Assembly: GCA_937928195.1 (NCBI GenBank)
Contig: CALEYZ010000156.1
Coordinates: 1 to 26,419 of the forward strand
Length of the DNA stretch: 26,419 nt
From: an uncultured Limnohabitans sp.
GTDB lineage: Bacteria; Pseudomonadota; Gammaproteobacteria; Burkholderiales; Burkholderiaceae_C
Direction: 5' to 3'
Positions 6,302 through 13,996 of this stretch are shown one piece after another. Under the pieces are notes generated by a model. The model did not search any database. It saw nothing but the letters and a program-made list of their open reading frames with translations, and was not told where the DNA came from. The number at the start of each line of letters is the position of its first letter. The first letter of the stretch is position 1. The position numbers and the translations under genes are program-made.

Positions 6302-7735
6302 ATGTTGTCTCGCCACCAAGACCCCATCATCGCCATTGCCACAGCACCCGGCCGCGGTGCCGTGGGGATCGTGCGCATTTCAGGGCCCAAGCTCAAAGCA
6401 TGGGCCGATGCCTTGTGCGGCAAATCCTTGCAAGCACGGCAGGCGCATTACCTGCCGTTCAAGGATGCCAAGGGCGACCCCATTGACCAAGGTTTGGCGA
6501 TTTTCTTCCCAGGACCTCACTCCTACACCGGCGAGGACGTGCTCGAATTGCAAGCGCACGGCGGTCCCGTGGTCTTGCAGCTGTTGCTGGCGCGTTGTAT
6601 GGAAGCGGCCAACCAAACCAACGACGAGACAGGCCTGCCATTTCTGCAAGGTTTGCGATTGGCGCAACCCGGCGAATTCACGCAACGCGCATTTTTGAAT
6701 GACAAGATTGATTTGGCACAAGCTGAAGCCATTGCCGATTTGATCGACGCGTCCACAGGCGCGGCAGCGCGGAGTGCCAGCCGTTCATTGGCGGGCGACT
6801 TTTCCAAAGAAATTCATGTCCTGCGCGACAAGCTGGTGCACTTGCGCATGCTGGTGGAAGCCACGTTGGATTTTCCAGAAGAAGAAATTGATTTTTTACA
6901 AAAAGCCGATGCCCAAGGGCAACTTGATCGCTTGCAATCACAGTTGACCAAAGTGCTAGAACGCACACAGCAAGGCGCACTTTTGCGCGAGGGCATCAAG
7001 GTGGTCATTGCGGGCCAGCCCAATGCGGGCAAGAGCTCGCTGCTCAATGCCTTGGCCGGCGCCGAATTGGCCATCGTTACACCCATTGCGGGCACCACGC
7101 GCGATGTGGTGCAACAAACCATTCAGATTGAAGGCGTGCCCGTGCACGTCATTGACACCGCGGGTTTGCGCGAAGGCGAAGGCATTGATGAGGTGGAGCA
7201 AATCGGCATTGAACGTGCATGGGTTCAAATTGCAGCAGCCGATGCCGTCTTGTTTTTGCACGATCTGACACGCCAGCACCTGCCAGACTACAGGCAAGCC
7301 GACGCGCAAATTCAAAGCACCTTGTCAGCACAACTGCCTCAGGGCGTGCCCTTGATTCACGTTTGGAACAAGTGTGATTTGGCGCAACAGACATCGCCTC
7401 AGACCAACACAGCCAATGCGCAACACGACATCCACTTGTCAGCCAAAACAGGACAGGGCATCGATCTGTTGCGCACACAGTTGCTGACCGCGGCCGGTTG
7501 GCAACCCGCCAACGAAGGTTTGTACCTTGCCCGCGAACGACATGTGCAAGCACTCAAACGTGTGCAGTCGCATCTTGACGTTGCCGATGCGCATTTGCGT
7601 GCGCAAGCGCAATCACTCGACTTGTTGGCAGAAGAGCTGCGCTTGTCTCAATCGGCCTTGAACGAGATCACTGGCGAGTTCAGCGCCGACGATTTGCTCG
7701 GCGTTATTTTTTCTAGCTTTTGTATTGGTAAATGA
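6302..7735 (+). CDS. mnmE: tRNA modification GTPase MnmE (TrmE)
   Basis: With MnmG, MnmE builds the 5-carboxymethylaminomethyl group (or related groups) on uridine 34 of certain tRNAs, using GTP, folate and FAD. The 477 residues show an N-terminal tetrahydrofolate-binding domain (about 1-120), a helical domain, and an inserted G domain with GQPNAGKS (238-245), the GTTRD switch, DTAG (285-288) and NKCD. The C terminus ends FCIGK, the catalytic Cys-x-Gly-Lys motif of the family. The start at 6302 gives the expected N terminus before DPIIAIATAPGRGAVGI. It commonly follows yidC in proteobacteria, as here. The stop is only 3 nt ahead of the ABC exporter gene, so the two are likely cotranscribed. 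Confidence 0.97.
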   Translation: MLSRHQDPIIAIATAPGRGAVGIVRISGPKLKAWADALCGKSLQARQAHYLPFKDAKGDPIDQGLAIFFPGPHSYTGEDVLELQAHGGPVVLQLLLARCMEAANQTNDETGLPFLQGLRLAQPGEFTQRAFLNDKIDLAQAEAIADLIDASTGAAARSASRSLAGDFSKEIHVLRDKLVHLRMLVEATLDFPEEEIDFLQKADAQGQLDRLQSQLTKVLERTQQGALLREGIKVVIAGQPNAGKSSLLNALAGAELAIVTPIAGTTRDVVQQTIQIEGVPVHVIDTAGLREGEGIDEVEQIGIERAWVQIAAADAVLFLHDLTRQHLPDYRQADAQIQSTLSAQLPQGVPLIHVWNKCDLAQQTSPQTNTANAQHDIHLSAKTGQGIDLLRTQLLTAAGWQPANEGLYLARERHVQALKRVQSHLDVADAHLRAQAQSLDLLAEELRLSQSALNEITGEFSADDLLGVIFSSFCIGK

Positions 7736-7738
7736 ACC

Positions 7739-9526
7739 ATGGCCAAGTCCGCTGTCATTGATCGACCCGCACCTCAAAGCCCCAAATCTTTGAGTGGCCT
7801 GTTGCCATTCCTGCGCCCCTACCGTTTGCAAATTGGTTTGGCCTTTGTATTTTTGGTCTTGGCCGCAGCCTCCACATTGGTGTTTCCCATTGCGCTGCGT
7901 CAGTTGATTGACAACGGTCTACAGCACCCCGATCCAGGCGCACAGGCCATGGCACTGCGCGGCAACTTCCTCATGCTGTTTGGTGTGGCGGTGGCCTTGG
8001 GCTTGTTTTCTGCAGCACGCTTTTACACCGTCAGCTGGTTGGGCGAGCGCGTGACAACCGACCTGCGCAACGCGGTTTACAGCCACGTCTTGCAGCAAAG
8101 TCCAGCCTTCTTTGAAACCACTCCCACGGGCGAAGTGATCAGCCGATTGGTGGCTGACACCACCTTGGTTCAAACGGTGGTGGGCAGTTCTTTGTCGATG
8201 GGCCTGCGCAATGCGGTCATGGGTGTGGGTGCCTTGGCCATGCTGGTGTGGTCACATCCCACGGTGATGCTGCAACTGGTGGTCACGGTGGTTCTGGTGG
8301 TCTGGCCTGCTACGCTTTATGGCCGCCGCGTGCGCCGTTTGTCACGCGCTAGCCAAGACCGTGTGGCCGATGCCAGCAGCATTGCCACCGAAATTCTCAA
8401 TGCCATGCCGGTGGTGCAAAGCTACACCGCCGAGTCGCGTGAAGCCGCTCGCTTTGCGGGCGCCACCGAACAAGGTTTTCAAACGGCCATTCGCCGCACA
8501 CGCGCACGCTCTGTGTTGGTGGCCTTCATCATCATTGCCAACGCGGCGTTCTTGTTGTGGGGCCTGTACCAAGGCACACAAGCTGTGATTGCGGGCGAGC
8601 TTTCTGCCGGTCAATTGGGGCAGGCTGTTTTGTACGTCATCATCTTTGCCGGTGCTGTGGCTGTCTTGGGTGAAACCTATGGCGATTTGTTGCGCGCCGC
8701 AGGGGCCACTGAACGGCTCATGGAGTTGTTGGGCAGCACATCACCGGTGCAATCGCCTGCGCACCCTGTGACATCTGTGCCACCCGCAACGGGCAGCCGC
8801 CTTGCGTTTGAGGGCATTCAATTTCATTACCCCTCACGGCCGTTGCAAGCGGCTTTGGAAAATTTTTCTGTCCAGGTTCATGCAGGTCAAACAGTGGCTT
8901 TGGTGGGCCCCAGCGGTGCGGGCAAAACCACCTTGTTTGGTTTGCTGCTGCGTTACTACGATCCACAGCGAGGTCAAATTGTGTTGGACGGTGTGCCCAT
9001 CCAAGACCTCAGCTTGCACGATTTAAGACAACGCATTGGCATCGTGCCGCAAGAACCTGTGCTGTTTTCCAGCAGCGCCATGGACAACATTCGCTACGGC
9101 AAACCCGAGGCCACCGACGATGAAGTGCGCGCCGCTGCCCGCGCCGCATTTGCCGATGAATTCATTGTGGATTTGCCCGAAGGCTACAACACCTTTTTAG
9201 GCGAGCGAGGTGTGCGCTTGTCTGGCGGCCAACGGCAACGCATAGCCATTGCACGTGCCATGCTCAAAAACCCACCTTTGTTGTTGCTCGACGAAGCCAC
9301 CAGTGCATTGGACGCGCACAGCGAGCGCATGGTGCAAGCCGCATTGGAGTCAGCCATGCGTGGGCGAACCACGTTGGTCATTGCACACCGATTGGCCACT
9401 GTGCAACAAGCAGATCAAATTTTGGTTTTAGAGCATGGCCGTTTGGTAGAGCAAGGCAAGCATGCCGAACTGGTTGAAATGGGCGGTGTCTATGCCGGCT
9501 TGGCCGCACTGCAATTCAATGCGTGA
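7739..9526 (+). CDS. ABC transporter half-exporter, fused permease and ATPase (ABCB/MsbA-like)
   Basis: This 595-residue protein is a type IV exporter half-transporter that would work as a homodimer in the inner membrane. The N-terminal two thirds hold the six-helix exporter permease, with the PAFFETTPTGEVISRL coupling segment typical of this class. The nucleotide-binding domain follows with Walker A GPSGAGKTT (about 390-398), the signature LSGGQRQR (about 494), Walker B LLLLDEATSALD and an H-loop in VIAHRL. The substrate cannot be read from sequence: lipid, drug or other hydrophobic compounds are all possible for this family. It begins 3 nt after mnmE and ends 14 nt from the convergent apt gene. 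It is not linked to lpxK or kdsB, so calling it msbA itself would be unsafe. Confidence 0.93.
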   Translation: MAKSAVIDRPAPQSPKSLSGLLPFLRPYRLQIGLAFVFLVLAAASTLVFPIALRQLIDNGLQHPDPGAQAMALRGNFLMLFGVAVALGLFSAARFYTVSWLGERVTTDLRNAVYSHVLQQSPAFFETTPTGEVISRLVADTTLVQTVVGSSLSMGLRNAVMGVGALAMLVWSHPTVMLQLVVTVVLVVWPATLYGRRVRRLSRASQDRVADASSIATEILNAMPVVQSYTAESREAARFAGATEQGFQTAIRRTRARSVLVAFIIIANAAFLLWGLYQGTQAVIAGELSAGQLGQAVLYVIIFAGAVAVLGETYGDLLRAAGATERLMELLGSTSPVQSPAHPVTSVPPATGSRLAFEGIQFHYPSRPLQAALENFSVQVHAGQTVALVGPSGAGKTTLFGLLLRYYDPQRGQIVLDGVPIQDLSLHDLRQRIGIVPQEPVLFSSSAMDNIRYGKPEATDDEVRAAARAAFADEFIVDLPEGYNTFLGERGVRLSGGQRQRIAIARAMLKNPPLLLLDEATSALDAHSERMVQAALESAMRGRTTLVIAHRLATVQQADQILVLEHGRLVEQGKHAELVEMGGVYAGLAALQFNA

Positions 9527-9540
9527 AACCGGTGCACAGT

Positions 9541-10101
9541 TCAATGTCCGTCAAAGTTCACCAAAGTGAACAGCGGCAAGCCCGCTTCTTTTAATTTTGC
9601 AGAGCCGCCCAGTTCGGGCAAGTCGACAATGGCGGCACCCTCAATCACCTGCGCACCCAGCTTCTCTAGCAGCTTCATGCCCGCCATCATGGTGCCGCCT
9701 GTGGCAATCAGGTCATCGATCAACAAGACCTTCTGACCGGGCTTCACGGCATCGGTGTGCAACTCCACCGTGGCCGTGCCATATTCCAGCTCGTAGGTTT
9801 CTTCCACTGTGGTGAAAGGCAGCTTGCCCTTTTTGCGAATGGGCACAAAGCCCACATTCAACTCGTAAGCCACCACGGCCCCCAAAATAAAGCCACGCGC
9901 ATCGAGGCCTGCCACCACATCAGGCCGCATCTCTGGGGCCATGTAACGGTGTACAAACGCATCAATCAAGACGCGAAAGACCCGGGGGTTTTGCAACAAA
10001 GGCGTGATGTCGCGAAATTGAACGCCGGCCACTGGCCAATCGGGCACGGTCCGGATGTTGTTTCTCAAATAATCGTTCACGGACAAGGCAACGTCGCTCA
10101 T
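9541..10101 (-). CDS. apt: Adenine phosphoribosyltransferase
   Basis: Apt salvages adenine by joining it to PRPP, giving AMP and pyrophosphate in the cytoplasm. The PRPP-binding loop is clear as VLLIDDLIATGGTM, and the ARGFI segment of the purine site is present near residue 70. I choose the ATG at 10101 (186 residues) because GGAG lies exactly 8 nt upstream. An in-frame GTG at 10110 would add three residues but would sit on top of that ribosome site. The gene converges on the ABC exporter and diverges from kdsD across a gap of 81 bp. The length is typical (about 175-190), and nothing suggests damage. Confidence 0.95.
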   Translation of the reverse strand: MSDVALSVNDYLRNNIRTVPDWPVAGVQFRDITPLLQNPRVFRVLIDAFVHRYMAPEMRPDVVAGLDARGFILGAVVAYELNVGFVPIRKKGKLPFTTVEETYELEYGTATVELHTDAVKPGQKVLLIDDLIATGGTMMAGMKLLEKLGAQVIEGAAIVDLPELGGSAKLKEAGLPLFTLVNFDGH

Positions 10102-10169
10102 TTCTGTCACTCCGGTGAGGCATTCTGGGTTAGATCGCCATCATAGTCACGCTTTCAGTCATCCCTCGC

Positions 10170-10175
10170 TAAAAT
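10170..10175 (+). promoter_or_regulatory. -10 element placing kdsD on a leaderless or near-leaderless mRNA
   Basis: TAAAAT (10170-10175, 5 of 6 to the -10 consensus) ends 7 nt before the kdsD ATG, so transcription would start at or beside the start codon. No Shine-Dalgarno sequence is present in the intervening bases, which fits. No good -35 is seen at the proper distance, so the call is tentative. Confidence 0.4.
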
Positions 10176-10182
10176 AGGCGCC

Positions 10183-11160
10183 ATGTCATTCAACCCCGAA
10201 CAAGCCCTCCAACTCGCTCGCGAGACTTTGGACATTGAAGCGGCAGCCCTGCTAGGCCTCAAATCGCGTTTGGACACTCGCTTCACCCAAGCGGTTCAAA
10301 TGATGCTCAACGTCAAAGGTCGCGTGGTCGTGACTGGCATGGGCAAAAGCGGTCACATCGGCTCCAAAATTGCAGCCACCTTGGCCTCCACGGGCACCCC
10401 CGCCATGTTTGTCCATCCGGGTGAAGCCAGTCATGGCGACCTGGGCATGATCAAAGCCGTCGACGTGGTCTTGGCCATCTCCAACAGTGGCGAGAGCGAT
10501 GAGCTGGTGTCCATCTTGCCCGTACTGAAGCGCCAGGGCGTCCCCCTCATTGCAATGACCGGCGGCATGAGTTCTGCATTGGCCCAACACGCCGACGTGG
10601 TGCTCGACAGCAGCGTTGAAAAAGAAGCCTGTCCATTGAACTTGGCACCCACCGCCAGCACCACAGCCCAACTTGCCTTGGGTGATGCCTTGGCCGTTGC
10701 CTTGCTGGATGCGCGCGGTTTCAAGGCTGAAGATTTTGCGCGCTCGCACCCCGGCGGCTCATTGGGCCGTCGTTTGCTCACCCATGTCAGTGATGTGATG
10801 CGCAAAGGCGATCAAGTGCCGCAAGTTGCGGCAACTGCCAGCTTCTCTGAGCTCATGCGCGAAATGAGTCACAAGGGCTTGGGGGCATCGGCCATCGTCG
10901 ATGACCAACACAGCATCCTTGGCATTTTCACCGATGGTGATTTGCGCCGCCTGATTGAAAAAGGTGTTGACCTGCGCGCGCTGCTTGCCAAAGATGTGAT
11001 GCATGCCAACCCGCGCACGGTCAGTCAAGACGCATTGGCCGTCGAAGCCGCAGAGCTCATGGAGCAGTACAAGATCACCAGTGTGTTGGTGATCAACGCC
11101 GAAGGCACTTTGTGCGGCGCATTGAACAGCAACGACTTGATGCGCGCCAAAGTCATTTAA
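10183..11160 (+). CDS. kdsD: D-arabinose-5-phosphate isomerase (KdsD/KpsF family)
   Basis: KdsD interconverts D-ribulose 5-phosphate and D-arabinose 5-phosphate, the first committed step to Kdo, the sugar that links lipid A to the LPS core. The 325 residues comprise an N-terminal SIS sugar-isomerase domain (about 35-170, with TGMGKSGHIGSKIAATLAST and ISNSGESDEL) and two C-terminal CBS domains (about 200-325). The length is standard. It lies 24 nt ahead of kdsC, whose product acts later in the same pathway, and close to lptC, so this is an LPS-biogenesis operon. There is no Shine-Dalgarno sequence, and a -10-like TAAAAT sits immediately upstream. Confidence 0.96.
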   Translation: MSFNPEQALQLARETLDIEAAALLGLKSRLDTRFTQAVQMMLNVKGRVVVTGMGKSGHIGSKIAATLASTGTPAMFVHPGEASHGDLGMIKAVDVVLAISNSGESDELVSILPVLKRQGVPLIAMTGGMSSALAQHADVVLDSSVEKEACPLNLAPTASTTAQLALGDALAVALLDARGFKAEDFARSHPGGSLGRRLLTHVSDVMRKGDQVPQVAATASFSELMREMSHKGLGASAIVDDQHSILGIFTDGDLRRLIEKGVDLRALLAKDVMHANPRTVSQDALAVEAAELMEQYKITSVLVINAEGTLCGALNSNDLMRAKVI

Positions 11161-11184
11161 TCACTTTCAGGTTTTCTACCTCTC

Positions 11185-11751
11185 ATGCAAGCCATCGTTC
11201 CCGCTTTGAATTTCGCACCAGAGTTACTGCTCCAAGCGCAAGGCGTGAAAGTGGTGTTCTTTGACGTTGACGGTGTTCTCACCGATGGTGGCTTGTATTT
11301 TTCTGAACAGGGTGAAACGCTCAAACGCTTCAGCACCTTGGATGGCCACGGCTTGAAGTTGCTCAAACATGCCGGCATTACGCCCGTCATCATCACGGGC
11401 CGAGACTCTGCCCCCTTGCGAGCTCGCCTCAAAGCTTTGGGCATTGAACACGCACGCTTTGGTACCGAAGACAAGTTGCCTGCGGCCGAAGACTATTTGA
11501 AAAGTTTAGGATTGCAATGGCACCAAGCGGCGGCCATGGGCGACGATTGGCCAGACCTTCCCGTCATGCAGCGTGCCGCATTCGCGTGCGCGCCGCAAAA
11601 TGCACATGCCCAAGCACTGGCACTCGCGCACTACGTCACAGCACGCAAAGGCGGTGACGGTGCAGCACGCGAATTGTGTGATTTGTTGGTGGTTGCCAGC
11701 GGTCACTACGGCCAACTGTTGGCACGCGTTGGCTCTTCTTCGGCTGCATGA
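11185..11751 (+). CDS. kdsC: 3-deoxy-D-manno-octulosonate 8-phosphate phosphatase
   Basis: KdsC dephosphorylates Kdo 8-phosphate to free Kdo. The 188-residue protein is a small HAD-superfamily phosphatase lacking a large cap domain. Motif I is FFDVDGVLTDG, with the nucleophile Asp27 and acid/base Asp29; the Thr/Ser motif II (VIITGRDS), a later Lys (TEDKL) and the Asp pair (MGDDWPDLP) are all present. This family normally works as a tetramer. It follows kdsD by 24 nt and overlaps lptC by ATGA, so the three genes are very probably cotranscribed. The start at 11185 gives the typical N-terminal extension before the HAD core. It is intact. Confidence 0.95.
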   Translation: MQAIVPALNFAPELLLQAQGVKVVFFDVDGVLTDGGLYFSEQGETLKRFSTLDGHGLKLLKHAGITPVIITGRDSAPLRARLKALGIEHARFGTEDKLPAAEDYLKSLGLQWHQAAAMGDDWPDLPVMQRAAFACAPQNAHAQALALAHYVTARKGGDGAARELCDLLVVASGHYGQLLARVGSSSAA

Positions 11752-12359
11752 TGGCAGCAATCAGGCGTTTGTTGGATCGCTTGGCACTTTACCTGCCAGC
11801 CGTACTGATGGCACTCTTTGCATTGGGCAGTTGGTGGCTGGTGCGCAGTTTGCCCAGTTTTTTTGCTGAACCCAAAACAAAACAAGTCCGGCACGAACCC
11901 GACTATTTCCTTGAACGTTTCTCCGTCAAGTCTTTCGACAGCAGCGGACGCCTCACACGCGAACTCAGTGGAGATCGGGCGCAACACTTTCCAGACACCG
12001 ACATTCTCGACATCAGCCAAGTGCTCATGCGTGGCCATAATCAAGATGGCAAGCGCGTCAATGCCAGTGCCAATCGGGCCCTTGCAAAAGGCGATGGCTC
12101 ACAAGTCACCTTCATCGGTAATGTTCAATTGACGCAAGCCGCCAGCATGGACGGCGCGAAACCTCGCGATGCGACAGAAATGCGCAGTCAAGAGATCACG
12201 GCCTTTGTGAAAGAAGAACGCTTGGTCAGCAATGTGCCGATCGAAATTCGACGAGGCCAAGATGTATTCACCGCCGAACACATGCAAATGAACAGCAAAA
12301 CTGGCGAATACGAATTGACCGGCAAAGTGCGTGGTGTGGTGCACGCAACACCGCGATAA
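11748..12359 (+). CDS. lptC: LPS export system protein LptC
   Basis: LptC is an inner-membrane-anchored periplasmic protein that receives LPS from LptB2FG and passes it to LptA. The 203 residues begin with a single hydrophobic anchor (about 11-32, LALYLPAVLMALFALGSWWL), followed by the periplasmic beta-jellyroll domain (for example FSVKSFDSSGRLTRELSGD and SNVPIEIRRGQDVFTAEHM). The length fits. It overlaps kdsC by ATGA; a second Met at codon 2 (11751) is an equally possible start. In many relatives lptA, lptB and rpoN follow directly, but here a short-chain dehydrogenase comes next. Sequence conservation in this family is low, so the context supports the call. Confidence 0.9.
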   Translation: MMAAIRRLLDRLALYLPAVLMALFALGSWWLVRSLPSFFAEPKTKQVRHEPDYFLERFSVKSFDSSGRLTRELSGDRAQHFPDTDILDISQVLMRGHNQDGKRVNASANRALAKGDGSQVTFIGNVQLTQAASMDGAKPRDATEMRSQEITAFVKEERLVSNVPIEIRRGQDVFTAEHMQMNSKTGEYELTGKVRGVVHATPR

Positions 12360-12399
12360 CCGTGCGCCACCCAAAGTAACGCCAACCCGAAAGACTCGC

Positions 12400-13197
12400 A
12401 TGCGTCCCTTGGTTTTCATCACCGGCGCCTCCAGTGGCATTGGTCAAGCTTTGGCCCTGCGCTATCACCAAGCAGGTTGGCGGTTGGCATTGGCCGCCCG
12501 AAGAACAGCGGAGATGCACACTTGGTTGACGGCACAAGGCATTGGCCCTCAAGATGCCCAGTGCTACAGCGCCGATGTCAGCGATGCAAACAGCATCATT
12601 GCAGCAGCGCAAGCTTGCTTGGCTGAACAAGGAACGCCCCATGTGGTGATTGCCAACGCAGGCATCAGCGTTGGCATGGACACGCGCGTGCGGGAAGATT
12701 TGGAAGTACTGCAGCAAGTCATGACAACCAATGTGATGGGCATGGCCGCCACATTCCATCCATTCATTGAAGCCATGAAAACGCGCGATGTTGCTAGCCT
12801 GCGCCATGGCACTGTAGGGACCTTGGTCGGCATTGCCAGTGTGGCAGGCATTCGCGGCATGCCAGGTCATGCGGCCTATTGCGCCAGCAAGGCGGCGGCC
12901 ATCAGTTATTGTGAAAGTTTGCGCGGTGAATTGAACCCCGAGGGTTTCAAGGTTGTAACTTTGGCGCCGGGCTACATCAAAACGCCGCTCACTCAAAAGA
13001 ACAAATTTCCCATGCCCTTCTTAATGTCTGCAGAGGCTTTTGCAGACCAAGCGTTTCAAGCCATTGAAAAAGGTACCCGTTTCAAAGTGATTCCCACACC
13101 CATGGCTTGGGTAACGCGCATCCTGCGAATCTTGCCAGATGCCCTGTTTGACCGCGCCTTCAAGAACCAACCGCGAAAACACCGTGCCATTCATTGA
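12400..13197 (+). CDS. Short-chain dehydrogenase/reductase (SDR), substrate unknown
   Basis: This is a classical SDR oxidoreductase using NAD(P)H, 265 residues from the ATG at 12400. The cofactor-binding TGASSGIG (about residues 8-15), the NAGIS motif and the catalytic YCASK (Tyr-x-x-x-Lys), with an upstream Ser in IASVAG, are all present. The C-terminal region (APGYIKTPLTQKNKFPMPFLM) resembles the YdfG/DltE-like group of SDRs that act on broad alcohol or ketone substrates, but the substrate cannot be inferred. An in-frame start at 12331 is rejected because it lies within lptC. The gene is 40 nt downstream of lptC and may share its transcript. A strong terminator follows it. Confidence 0.9.
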   Translation: MRPLVFITGASSGIGQALALRYHQAGWRLALAARRTAEMHTWLTAQGIGPQDAQCYSADVSDANSIIAAAQACLAEQGTPHVVIANAGISVGMDTRVREDLEVLQQVMTTNVMGMAATFHPFIEAMKTRDVASLRHGTVGTLVGIASVAGIRGMPGHAAYCASKAAAISYCESLRGELNPEGFKVVTLAPGYIKTPLTQKNKFPMPFLMSAEAFADQAFQAIEKGTRFKVIPTPMAWVTRILRILPDALFDRAFKNQPRKHRAIH

Positions 13198-13220
13198 AGT
13201 CCTCATTCACGGAACCCATG

Positions 13221-13250
13221 AAAAAAGCCCTGCATGCAGGGCTTTTTTTT
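13221..13250. terminator. Bidirectional intrinsic terminator
   Basis: A palindrome with core AAAGCCCTGCATGCAGGGCT spans 13224-13243, flanked by A6 on the left and T8 on the right. The stem GCCCTG/CAGGGC with A-runs and T-runs on both sides reads as a canonical Rho-independent terminator on either strand. It closes the kdsD-kdsC-lptC-SDR transcript (+) and the RRM-protein transcript (-). Confidence 0.92.
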
Positions 13251-13252
13251 TG

Positions 13253-13274
13253 ACTCACACCCGAAAGTGTGAGT
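13253..13274 (-). terminator. Accessory hairpin beside the terminator
   Basis: ACTCACAC (13253-13260) and GTGTGAGT (13267-13274) are perfect 8-bp complements with a 6-nt loop. The hairpin lies between the stop of the minus-strand RRM gene and the strong terminator. It has no U-tract of its own and may protect the 3' end of that mRNA. Confidence 0.4.
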
Positions 13275-13291
13275 GCGGTAGGAAACAGCGA

Positions 13292-13768
13292 TTAATAACC
13301 GCCGCCGTAGCCACCGCCGCCTTCGCGACGACCGCCACCACCGTTACCGCCGCCACGTGGGCCAGAGCCGTAAGGGCTGCGGAAACCGGACTCGCCGCCG
13401 CCTTCGCGACGACCGCCACCACCACCGCCGTAGCCGCCACCGCCGCCACCGTAACCGCCGCCGCCTTCACGACGACCGCCACCACCAAAGCCACCGCCAC
13501 CGGAACGGGGAGGACGCTCTTCCATGGGACGTGCTTCGTTCACAACAACACTGCGGCCGCCCAAAGGCTGACCGTTCATGCCGTTGATCGCAGATTGAGC
13601 TTCTTCATCAGTGCCCATTTCCACAAAGCCGAAGCCTTTGGAGCGACCTGTGTCGCGTTCCATCATGACTTTAGCGCTGGTCACGGAACCGAACTGGCCG
13701 AAAGCCTGCTCTAAATCACCGTCACGAACCGAGTACGGCAGGTTGCCGACGTATAGTTTTTTGCCCAT
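13292..13768 (-). CDS. RRM RNA-binding protein with glycine-rich tail
   Basis: This 158-residue protein has one RNA-recognition motif (about residues 1-82) with RNP2 LYVGNLPYS and RNP1 RSKGFGFVEM. A low-complexity tail rich in Gly, Arg and Tyr follows, with three GGGRREGGG-type repeats. It resembles the Rbp/glycine-rich RNA-binding proteins known from cyanobacteria and many betaproteobacteria, some of which respond to cold; the RNA targets are unknown. The ATG at 13768 is chosen because AGAGGAG lies about 9 nt upstream and the RRM begins at once; an in-frame start at 13798 adds ten non-homologous residues. The gene ends near a bidirectional terminator and has a long, structured leader. It is monocistronic. 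Confidence 0.93.
   Translation of the reverse strand: MGKKLYVGNLPYSVRDGDLEQAFGQFGSVTSAKVMMERDTGRSKGFGFVEMGTDEEAQSAINGMNGQPLGGRSVVVNEARPMEERPPRSGGGGFGGGGRREGGGGYGGGGGGYGGGGGGRREGGGESGFRSPYGSGPRGGGNGGGGRREGGGGYGGGY
13314..13486 (-). repeat. Three in-frame repeats encoding GGGRREGGG in the RRM protein tail
   Basis: Near-identical blocks of about 28 bp occur at 13314-13342, 13394-13426 and 13457-13486, each containing TTCGCGACGACCGCC or a one-base variant. They encode the RREGGG motifs of the glycine-rich tail and are joined by further GGT/GGC-rich triplets. Such tracts can expand or contract by slippage, so this region may vary between strains. Confidence 0.75.
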
Positions 13769-13881
13769 TGAAAGGGACTCCTCTAAACACAGAAACAAAA
13801 GCGATGGAGCCCCAAAAACGCATCAACAAACCTAAAAAACTCTGGAAGGAAGCGAAACTGACACCTGTACACCGCGAACTA

Positions 13882-13942
13882 AACACACGCTCTTGGAACG
13901 TGTGTTAAGCCATTATGGGCCATAAAACAAAGCGTTTGGCAA
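13882..13942 (-). promoter_or_regulatory. Candidate promoter, palindrome and leader hairpin of the RRM gene
   Basis: On the minus strand TTGCCA (complement of 13937-13942) and CATAAT (complement of 13912-13917) form a -35/-10 pair with a long 19-bp spacer. The -10 lies inside the 13-bp palindrome TTATGGGCCATAA (13913-13925), a possible operator. The transcript would begin near a hairpin AACACACG/CGTGTGTT (13882-13889 and 13899-13906), leaving a leader of about 135 nt. The 228-bp gap to amtB holds nothing else clear apart from an AAAGGCCTTT palindrome (13955-13964). Confidence 0.4.
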
Positions 13943-13996
13943 GTTAATTCTAGGAAAGGCCTTTAAATACTTGGGATTCGACGTGTTTTTGTCTTA

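Noticed and set aside
13139..13714. Plus-strand Ala/Thr-rich frame opposite the RRM gene
   Set aside because: The repetitive Ala-Thr pattern is simply the complement of the Gly-rich repeats of the RRM protein.
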